The position numbers and the translations under genes are program-made. A stretch of 18,800 nt of DNA from an uncultured Eubacteriales bacterium (GTDB lineage Bacteria; Bacillota; Clostridia; Oscillospirales; Acutalibacteraceae), in contig CAKTEE010000022.1 in assembly GCA_934546985.1 (NCBI GenBank), forward strand, positions 1-18,800, written 5' to 3'. Shown piece after piece: positions 13,518-18,800 of the stretch. Numbering within the stretch: position 1 is the first letter of the stretch; every line of letters starts with the position of its first letter. Below the pieces are notes generated by a model, which was not told the DNA's origin, ran no database searches, and saw only the letters and a program-made list of their open reading frames with translations.

Positions 13518-14723
13518 TTGCAAAAAGATAATGAAAAAGAGATTTTAAAGAAATCTGCGGAAACAAGCTCAGCAAAGCAAGAGGCTTCCGGGCAGTCAGA
13601 CAATAAAAAACGAATAATTCGTTATGGGATTATCGCAGTTGTATTGTGTGTACTTATTGGCTTTATAACGTTGAATTATGAAAATCTTGCGCCGGACCGT
13701 GTGGCCGAATGGCTGAAAGAAAGTTTTTTAAGTGTGGGAACCGGTAAAGGGTTTCCATATGCAATCAGTTCTTCCTCTGTACGCCAGCTTGAAAAAATGA
13801 ATAGGGATATTGCTGTTTTGACGGATACTTCTGTTGTGATATTGAATTCTTCTGCCAAAGAAATTGCAAAACGTCAGCATGGTTTTTCCAATCCAGTAAT
13901 GGATGCCGCAAACCAAAGGCTGCTTGTGTATGATCAGGGCGGAAAAAGAATTCGTATTGAGAACAGAAGCGGAGTCCTGTTTGAAAAAACGATGGATCAA
14001 AATATTATTACCGGTGATATTTCAGAAAACGGCTGTTTTGCGGTAGCGACCCAATCCAACACATCTTCTGCGGAACTAAAGGTTTATTCACGTAATTTTA
14101 ATGAGATTTTAACATGGTATTCATCGGGTAATCATATAATTGATGTTGCAGTAGCGCCAAACGGTAAATCTGCGGCAATTGCAGTGGCAGGTGCACAGGG
14201 TGGTGAAATGAAATCCACCATCTATATTATAGATTTTGACAAGGAAGAACCTGTCGCCCAGTTTGATTATTTATCAACCATGTTTCTACGGCTGGATTAT
14301 ACATCAAAAAATGTCGTCGTTGCAGCGGGGGATCATCTCATCTCTATTATCGGTCCCGACCGTCAGAAGATTGAAGATATTTCTTATGAAAACAGTACCC
14401 TGAAACGAAGCGTTACGAACACACAGGCAAATGCGTGTATGTTGTATTCCAGATATGACAGCGGAAATTTAAACGATTTGCTGCTGATTGGTGAGGACGG
14501 CAGTCTGCGTTATAAGGCAGATATCAGGCAGGATGTACGCTGGATTGACCATGATGGTGCTCAAAGCTGTATTTTGTGCAGTGATAAGCTGTATTGGTAT
14601 GATGAGAGTGGAAAATCATGCGGGAGCGCGGATATTGAAACGGATGGTTCTATGATGGTTACATTCGGCAACCAGGCATATGTGCTTGGAATGAATGAAA
14701 TACGCTGTTACACATTGCAATAG
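13518..14723 (+). CDS. Single-pass membrane protein of the DUF5711 type with predicted beta-propeller ectodomain
   Basis: A 401-residue protein. A charged cytoplasmic tail (1-33) precedes one transmembrane helix (about 34-54), leaving the remaining 345 residues outside. The external part is made of short repeated beta-strand units such as DIAVLTDTSVVILNSS and HIIDVAVAPNGKSAAIAV, which suggests a beta-propeller. It resembles clostridial DUF5711 proteins found near CvpA; the function is unknown. TTG 13518 fits best because GAGGTGA lies five bases upstream; GTG 13509 overlaps that site. The gene is 14 bases after truA and ends the transcript before the 14755 promoter. I see no terminator after it. 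Confidence 0.75.
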   Translation: MQKDNEKEILKKSAETSSAKQEASGQSDNKKRIIRYGIIAVVLCVLIGFITLNYENLAPDRVAEWLKESFLSVGTGKGFPYAISSSSVRQLEKMNRDIAVLTDTSVVILNSSAKEIAKRQHGFSNPVMDAANQRLLVYDQGGKRIRIENRSGVLFEKTMDQNIITGDISENGCFAVATQSNTSSAELKVYSRNFNEILTWYSSGNHIIDVAVAPNGKSAAIAVAGAQGGEMKSTIYIIDFDKEEPVAQFDYLSTMFLRLDYTSKNVVVAAGDHLISIIGPDRQKIEDISYENSTLKRSVTNTQANACMLYSRYDSGNLNDLLLIGEDGSLRYKADIRQDVRWIDHDGAQSCILCSDKLYWYDESGKSCGSADIETDGSMMVTFGNQAYVLGMNEIRCYTLQ

Positions 14724-14754
14724 GTGTTATGCATGGAATAATTGGTGTAGATGA

Positions 14755-14783
14755 TTGTTTGAAATTTGATTATATGCTATAAT
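14755..14783 (+). promoter_or_regulatory. Promoter of the CvpA-family gene
   Basis: TTGTTT (14755-14760) and TATAAT (14778-14783) are 17 bases apart, with TG in the extended -10 position. Initiation would be near 14790, about 30 bases before the start codon. Confidence 0.7.
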
Positions 14784-14821
14784 AATTAAATCAGGGATAA
14801 TGCGAAAGGTGGTTGAAGCTT

Positions 14822-15523
14822 GTGGTATTAGACCTGATACTTATTGGTTATTTTATATTGGTTTGTTTTTTTGCAGCGAAAAAAGGGTTCATCCGAAGCC
14901 TTGTGGAAATTATTGGGGTTGTTGCAGCTGGTGTCACTGCATTTTGGCTGAGCCAATATATTGCAGAGGCATTGTATTATCATACTTTTCGTTCCTCTGT
15001 GATTGCTTCTGTTTCAGAAAATTTGTCTCAGATTTCATCAGCTGATTCTGTTTCAGAACAGTTGTCGGTTATTTTAGGTTCAGTCCCACCGTTTTTTCAG
15101 GATGTTGCTGAGTCTTTCGGAGTTACACCTTATGCTATCGGCAATAAGCTGAGTATCTGGCTTGGGCAAAGCGGTGCATCAGCGTCAGCCGCCATCGCAG
15201 ATGAAATTATTGGGCCGATCTTCATCGGTGTTTCCAGAATTTTTATTGTTTTTATTCTTTTTTCTCTTCTGGCATTTCTGGTTAAAATACTTGCGGCAGT
15301 GATAGATAAGTTTATCGGTGTATTTACAGGCGGTTTTTTAAACAAATTGTTGGGTGCTGTATTGGGGGCTGGTAAGGCTCTTATGGTTACATTAATTATA
15401 TGTATTATCCTTAATTTATGGATAAAAATTTCTGATGATTCATTTACTCAGTTTATGGAAAATCAATTGGAATCATCCGTCCTGTTTTCAGCAGTGTATC
15501 AGGCAAATCCATTTCAGGTATAG
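14822..15523 (+). CDS. CvpA family membrane protein
   Basis: A 233-residue membrane protein. The N-terminus MVLDLILIGYFILVCFF, followed by AAKKGFIRSLVEIIGVVAAG, is the family signature. A further pair of hydrophobic segments lies in the second half (VSRIFIVFILFSLLAFLVKIL and AGKALMVTLIICIILNLW), flanking the GGFLNKLLGAVLGAGK segment. Between them lies a Ser-rich, probably external region of about 100 residues. CvpA is linked to colicin V production in E. coli and to envelope stress in general; the molecular function is unsettled. GTG 14822 is chosen because AAAGGTGG lies nine bases upstream; TTG 14813 abuts that site. It precedes the phosphatidyltransferase by 40 bases without a terminator. 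Confidence 0.85.
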   Translation: MVLDLILIGYFILVCFFAAKKGFIRSLVEIIGVVAAGVTAFWLSQYIAEALYYHTFRSSVIASVSENLSQISSADSVSEQLSVILGSVPPFFQDVAESFGVTPYAIGNKLSIWLGQSGASASAAIADEIIGPIFIGVSRIFIVFILFSLLAFLVKILAAVIDKFIGVFTGGFLNKLLGAVLGAGKALMVTLIICIILNLWIKISDDSFTQFMENQLESSVLFSAVYQANPFQV

Positions 15524-15563
15524 AAAAACCAGGGTTCCGGGGTAATAAAGAGGGAGTGCCGGT

Positions 15564-16175
15564 TTGAAAAAGAGTATAGAAATTTATGCAAAGGATTTTT
15601 TATTGATTCCTAATATATTATCTTTGATTAGGATATTGCTTATCCCTGCTTTTATATATTTGTATCTGAATGAATATAAAGGACCGGCGATTCTAATTCT
15701 GATTGTTTCCGGGTTTTCAGATATGGCGGACGGGTTGATTGCCCGAAGGTTTGGAATGATTACAGAACTCGGAAAGATTCTGGATCCCATTGCAGACAAG
15801 TTAAATCAGGCGGCTATTGCAGTTTGCCTTGCGCTGAAATTTCCTCAGGTAGCTCCGCTGTTTGCATTGTTTGTTATTAAAGAACTTTGTATGCTTTGCG
15901 GAGGCTTTGTATTGCTGCGTTCCGGCCAAAAACCGATTGCTGCCTGTTGGTGGGGTAAGCTTGCAACGGTTGTTTTTTATACAGTGATGGCAATTATTTT
16001 GGTTTTTGGCGATTACGCAGTAGGGATAAAACTGCCGGATTATATGATAACTGTTTTGGGCGCGGTGGCAGCCTTATTTATGATTTTTTCATTTGTAAAT
16101 TATATTCCTGTTTTTATTAAAATTAGGTCCAATAAGACTGGGGATGGAAAACGTAATAGGGACGGCAAAGACTAA
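15564..16175 (+). CDS. CDP-alcohol phosphatidyltransferase (PgsA-like)
   Basis: A 203-residue membrane enzyme that transfers a phosphatidyl group from CDP-diacylglycerol to an alcohol. The full catalytic motif D-x2-DG-x2-AR-x8-G-x3-D-x3-D is intact: Asp53, Asp56-Gly57, Ala60-Arg61, Gly70, Asp74, Asp78. Preceding LIPNILSLIRILLIPAFIYLYL is typical of phosphatidylglycerophosphate synthase, and several hydrophobic helices follow. The usual substrate of this type is glycerol 3-phosphate, giving phosphatidylglycerol phosphate, but cardiolipin or inositol variants cannot be excluded. The start is TTG 15564 with GAGGGAG upstream; there is no nearby ATG. Confidence 0.88.
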   Translation: MKKSIEIYAKDFLLIPNILSLIRILLIPAFIYLYLNEYKGPAILILIVSGFSDMADGLIARRFGMITELGKILDPIADKLNQAAIAVCLALKFPQVAPLFALFVIKELCMLCGGFVLLRSGQKPIAACWWGKLATVVFYTVMAIILVFGDYAVGIKLPDYMITVLGAVAALFMIFSFVNYIPVFIKIRSNKTGDGKRNRDGKD

Positions 16176-16201
16176 CAGGTCTCATCCGTCCTTAATTTTT
16201 T
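16160..16201 (+). terminator. Terminator overlapping the phosphatidyltransferase stop codon
   Basis: GGACGG (16160-16165) pairs with CCGTCC (16186-16191), and an inner AGAC/GTCT pair can form in the 20-base interior. TTAATTTTTT follows. The stem begins before the TAA stop at 16173-16175, so a translating ribosome would cover its left arm. Confidence 0.65.
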
Positions 16202-16209
16202 AAGATATA

Positions 16210-16260
16210 CGGCAAAGCTTGCCGACAAGAATTATGAAACAAACCACTGAAATAGTGGTT
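16210..16260 (+). repeat. Two hairpins in the clpE leader
   Basis: CGGCAA (16210-16215) pairs with TTGCCG (16219-16224) over a three-base loop. AACCACT (16242-16248) pairs perfectly with AGTGGTT (16254-16260) over GAAAT. The second stem ends directly before the Shine-Dalgarno GAGAGGGG and could affect ribosome access or bind a regulator. No clear sigma-A promoter and no CtsR heptad repeat is visible between the upstream terminator and the clpE start. Confidence 0.5.
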
Positions 16261-16276
16261 GAGAGGGGTCGATATT

Positions 16277-18565
16277 ATGCAGCAAATGATGTGCAGCAGA
16301 TGTAAAAAAAGACCGGCGGTAGTTTTTATTACCCGTGTAGAAGGCGATAAATCTACGCCGGAAGGCCTGTGTCTGAATTGTGCCAAGGAATTGAACATAG
16401 GGCCTATTTCTCAAATGATGGATAAAATGGGTTTAAGCAATGAGGATTTTGAATCAATTAATGAGCAGCTCAATGAATTTATGAGTGGTAATTATAATAA
16501 TGATGAGGATTTTGAAAACGGCGGAGCCGCAACATTCCCGTTCATGCAGGGAATGTTTGGTAATATGGATGGCTTTATGCCGTCAGATGCTCAGCAGGAC
16601 GTGCAGGAAGATACCAAAGAATCTGGAAAGGATAAGAAAAAGGAAAAGAAGAAAAGCAGCCGAAAAAATCTCAGGAATTATTGTACAGATCTTACGCAGA
16701 GAGCAAGAGAAAATAAAATTGACAGAATCATTGGCAGAGAAGAAGAAATTTACCGTACGATTCAGATTTTATGCCGCCGTACAAAAAATAATCCTTGCCT
16801 GATTGGAGAACCGGGCGTTGGTAAAACTGCAATTGCAGAGGGGCTTGCACTGCGTATTGCACAAGGGAATGTTCCTGCAAGGCTGAAAGATAAGGAAATC
16901 TATTTATTGGACTTAACTGCTTTGGTTGCAGGAACGCAATTCCGCGGTCAGTTTGAGAGCAGGATCAAATCTCTGGTTGATGAAGTAAAGGCAGAAGGGA
17001 ATATTATTCTTTTTATTGATGAAGTTCATAACCTTGTTGGCACTGGTGATGCAGAAGGCACCATGAATGCTGCTAATATCTTGAAGCCTGCGTTATCCCG
17101 CGGGGAAATTCAGGTGATTGGTGCAACAACCTTTACGGAATACCGTAAAAATATAGAAAAAGATGCCGCATTGGAGCGTCGGTTTCAGCCGGTAAAAGTA
17201 GAAGAACCATCGATTGCCGATACCATAAAAATGTTGCTGGGGATTAAATCTTATTATGAGCAGTATCATAATGTTGCTGTATCCGACGGATTGATTCAGC
17301 GTGCCGTCAGCCTTTCTGAACGGTATATTAATGACCGTTTCCTGCCGGATAAAGCTATTGATTTGCTGGATGAAGCGTGCGCCTGTGCAAACCTGCGTAA
17401 TAAAGCGGGGAATGAACTGGTTGACGTTACTCATGAATTAGAAATTTGGAAAGAAAAAGAAGAAGAACTTATTAACAGTCAGGAAATTGATTATGAGCAG
17501 CTGGCAAATACCCGAGCTGAAATTTATAATCTCCAAGCAAAATGTGACAGTCTGCAAAAAGATGCGGCAGATAATAAAGTAACGGATGACGATTTGGCAA
17601 CAGTTATCCAGCTTTGGACAGGGATTCCGGCCGCTAAGGTTAAGGAATCTGATTTAAGCCGCTTATCCGGGCTGGAAGAAGATTTGAAAAAGAAAATTAT
17701 TGGGCAAGATGAGGCAGTAGAATTAATCTCCCGTGCAATACGCCGCAGCAGGATTCATATTAGTCCCCGCCGGCGTCCAGCATCTTTTATATTCGTAGGG
17801 CCTACGGGCGTAGGAAAAACAGAATTGGTCAAACAGCTTGCTCAGGAGTTGTTTGATACGCCTGAAACTTTAATTCGTCTTGATATGTCCGAATTCATGG
17901 AAAAGCATTCGGTATCACGTATCATAGGTTCACCACCGGGATATGTTGGTTATGATGAAGCGGGGCAGTTAACAGAAAAGGTACGCCGTAAGCCGTATTC
18001 TGTAATTTTATTCGATGAGATTGAAAAAGCACACCCTGATGTTATGAATATTTTGCTTCAAATTCTTGATGAAGGACGAATTACAGATGCTCATGGACGT
18101 ACTGTCAATTTTGAAAATACGGTAATTATAATGACGTCTAATGCAGGGAGCAATAAAAAAGAGGGTGCTTTGGGCTTTGCTAAAACAACGGCAGAGGCAA
18201 ACAAAGAGAAGGCTATTGCGGCTTTATCAGAATTTCTGCGGCCGGAGTTTATCGGCAGGGTAGATGAAATTGTAGTTTTCCGTGCGCTGACTTTAGATGA
18301 CATGAAAAAAATTGCAAAATTGATGCTGGATGAGTATATTGTCCCATTAGAAGAAAAGGGGATTACTTTTACCTATGATGATGAGGCGGCACGACGTTTA
18401 GCAGATAAATCTATGGGCGGTGTTCGTGGTGCGCGTGATTTGCGCAATACAATCCGCAAAAATGTAGAAGATAAAATTACCTTTGAAATTATTTCTCATA
18501 GGGAGTCTGCAATTTCAAAAATTCATTTGAACGGCGATGAAGAATTTTCTTTAGTTATTTCATAA
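16277..18565 (+). CDS. clpE: ClpE-type ATP-dependent unfoldase with N-terminal zinc finger
   Basis: A 762-residue Clp/Hsp100 ATPase that unfolds proteins and passes them to ClpP. Cys6, 9, 32 and 35 form CX2CX22CX2C, the zinc finger that marks ClpE and also resembles McsA; the double Clp-N repeat of ClpC is absent. A Lys/Asp/Glu-rich linker (about 55-130) follows. D1 has Walker A GEPGVGKT (177-184), Walker B LFIDEVH (245-251) and pore motif GTQFRGQFE. A short coiled-coil middle domain spans about 386-430. D2 has Walker A GPTGVGKT (508-515), Walker B LFDEIEK and pore motif GYVGYDE. The loop with ALGF (631-634) matches the ClpP-docking tripeptide. ATG 16277 has GAGAGGGG eight bases upstream. There are no mcsA, mcsB or ctsR genes alongside. 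It is longer than B. subtilis ClpE, mainly in the linker. Confidence 0.9.
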   Translation: MQQMMCSRCKKRPAVVFITRVEGDKSTPEGLCLNCAKELNIGPISQMMDKMGLSNEDFESINEQLNEFMSGNYNNDEDFENGGAATFPFMQGMFGNMDGFMPSDAQQDVQEDTKESGKDKKKEKKKSSRKNLRNYCTDLTQRARENKIDRIIGREEEIYRTIQILCRRTKNNPCLIGEPGVGKTAIAEGLALRIAQGNVPARLKDKEIYLLDLTALVAGTQFRGQFESRIKSLVDEVKAEGNIILFIDEVHNLVGTGDAEGTMNAANILKPALSRGEIQVIGATTFTEYRKNIEKDAALERRFQPVKVEEPSIADTIKMLLGIKSYYEQYHNVAVSDGLIQRAVSLSERYINDRFLPDKAIDLLDEACACANLRNKAGNELVDVTHELEIWKEKEEELINSQEIDYEQLANTRAEIYNLQAKCDSLQKDAADNKVTDDDLATVIQLWTGIPAAKVKESDLSRLSGLEEDLKKKIIGQDEAVELISRAIRRSRIHISPRRRPASFIFVGPTGVGKTELVKQLAQELFDTPETLIRLDMSEFMEKHSVSRIIGSPPGYVGYDEAGQLTEKVRRKPYSVILFDEIEKAHPDVMNILLQILDEGRITDAHGRTVNFENTVIIMTSNAGSNKKEGALGFAKTTAEANKEKAIAALSEFLRPEFIGRVDEIVVFRALTLDDMKKIAKLMLDEYIVPLEEKGITFTYDDEAARRLADKSMGGVRGARDLRNTIRKNVEDKITFEIISHRESAISKIHLNGDEEFSLVIS

Positions 18566-18580
18566 CTTTTCCAAAAAGGC

Positions 18581-18610
18581 TTGACATGGCAACGGTATTT
18601 ATGTTATTAT
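18581..18610 (+). promoter_or_regulatory. Promoter of the tRNA-Gly/tRNA-Arg unit
   Basis: The -35 box TTGACA (18581-18586) is a perfect match. The -10 box is TATTAT (18605-18610) with an 18-base spacer and TG in the extended position. It lies 15 bases after the clpE stop, with no terminator between. Confidence 0.75.
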
Positions 18611-18622
18611 ATATACCGTTGC
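18589..18622 (+). repeat. Palindrome centred on the tRNA promoter -10 box
   Basis: Perfect ten-base arms GCAACGGTAT (18589-18598) and ATACCGTTGC (18613-18622) flank a 14-base AT-rich spacer. The centre of symmetry falls at 18605/18606, at the start of the -10 box. The geometry suits a protein operator. Confidence 0.7.
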
Positions 18623-18630
18623 TGAAATAC

Positions 18631-18704
18631 GCGGGTGTAGTTCAATGGTAGAATCCCAGCCTTCCAAGCTGGTCGCGTGGGTTCGATTCCCATCACCCGC
18701 TCCA
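18631..18704 (+). tRNA. tRNA-Gly (TCC anticodon)
   Basis: The acceptor arm GCGGGTG pairs with CACCCGC, then discriminator T and encoded CCA. The D-arm is TAGTTCAATGGTAGAAT, the anticodon stem CCAGC/GCTGG holds loop CTTCCAA with anticodon TCC, and the T-arm is GGGTTCGATTCCC. Confidence 0.95.
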
Positions 18705-18726
18705 GTTACCCATTGCGGGTATGTTT

Positions 18727-18800
<74 letters not shown>

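Noticed and set aside
16259..16276. Extended ClpE N-terminus from TTG 16259
   Set aside because: That codon lies in the hairpin arm and before the Shine-Dalgarno; ATG 16277 is well placed and gives the family zinc finger near the N-terminus.

Overview
The window looks like a chromosomal stretch of a low-to-mid GC anaerobic Firmicute of the class Clostridia, possibly an Oscillospiraceae/Ruminococcaceae-type organism. The grounds are Gram-positive Shine-Dalgarno sites and sigma-A promoters with extended -10 elements, frequent TTG and GTG starts, tRNAs with encoded CCA, a ClpE-type unfoldase with an N-terminal zinc finger, a DUF5711-like membrane protein and a corrinoid protein. The assignment is inference; there is no rRNA or other marker to fix it.

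Left part (1-5755), AT-rich and accessory in character. Two minus-strand tRNAs lie at the left edge: Trp(CCA), cut by the window edge, and a CAT-anticodon tRNA that carries Ile2 (lysidine-type) acceptor pairs. A 765-base gene-free stretch follows. It holds the promoter of those tRNAs and, facing the other way, a possible small-RNA unit made of a promoter, a nested palindrome, a hairpin and a strong terminator. Next come a YyaL/DUF255 thioredoxin-domain protein (minus), a membrane-anchored alpha/beta hydrolase behind a near-consensus promoter and a long leader (plus), a Thr-rich lipoprotein with a Cys/His mini-domain (minus), and tRNA-Leu(CAA) with two similar tandem terminators (minus).

Middle (5756-7114): a two-gene unit on the plus strand, with its own promoter and terminator. 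It pairs a flavodoxin-like protein that has an iron-sulfur-flavoprotein cysteine motif with a stand-alone corrinoid protein. No methyltransferase or reactivase is in the window.

Right part (7122-18565), dense housekeeping genes, all on the plus strand. A promoter at 7122-7150 starts ruvC-ruvA-ruvB (Holliday junction resolution), then a SAM-dependent RNA methyltransferase-like gene, ecfA1-ecfA2-ecfT (vitamin/metal ECF transporter module), truA (tRNA pseudouridine synthase) and a DUF5711-like protein. Spacing is tight and ATGA/GTGA overlaps are common. A second promoter at 14755-14783 starts a CvpA-family gene and a CDP-alcohol phosphatidyltransferase, ended by a terminator that overlaps the stop codon. 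A ClpE-type ATPase follows with two hairpins in its short leader. The window closes with tRNA-Gly(TCC) and tRNA-Arg(TCT), driven by a promoter whose -10 box sits at the centre of a 10-base-arm palindrome.

I found no CRISPR array, transposase, prophage gene or obvious defence system. The most unusual items are the flavoprotein/corrinoid pair, the promoter palindrome at tRNA-Gly, the structured leader upstream of the hydrolase, and the ClpE gene without a visible CtsR box.
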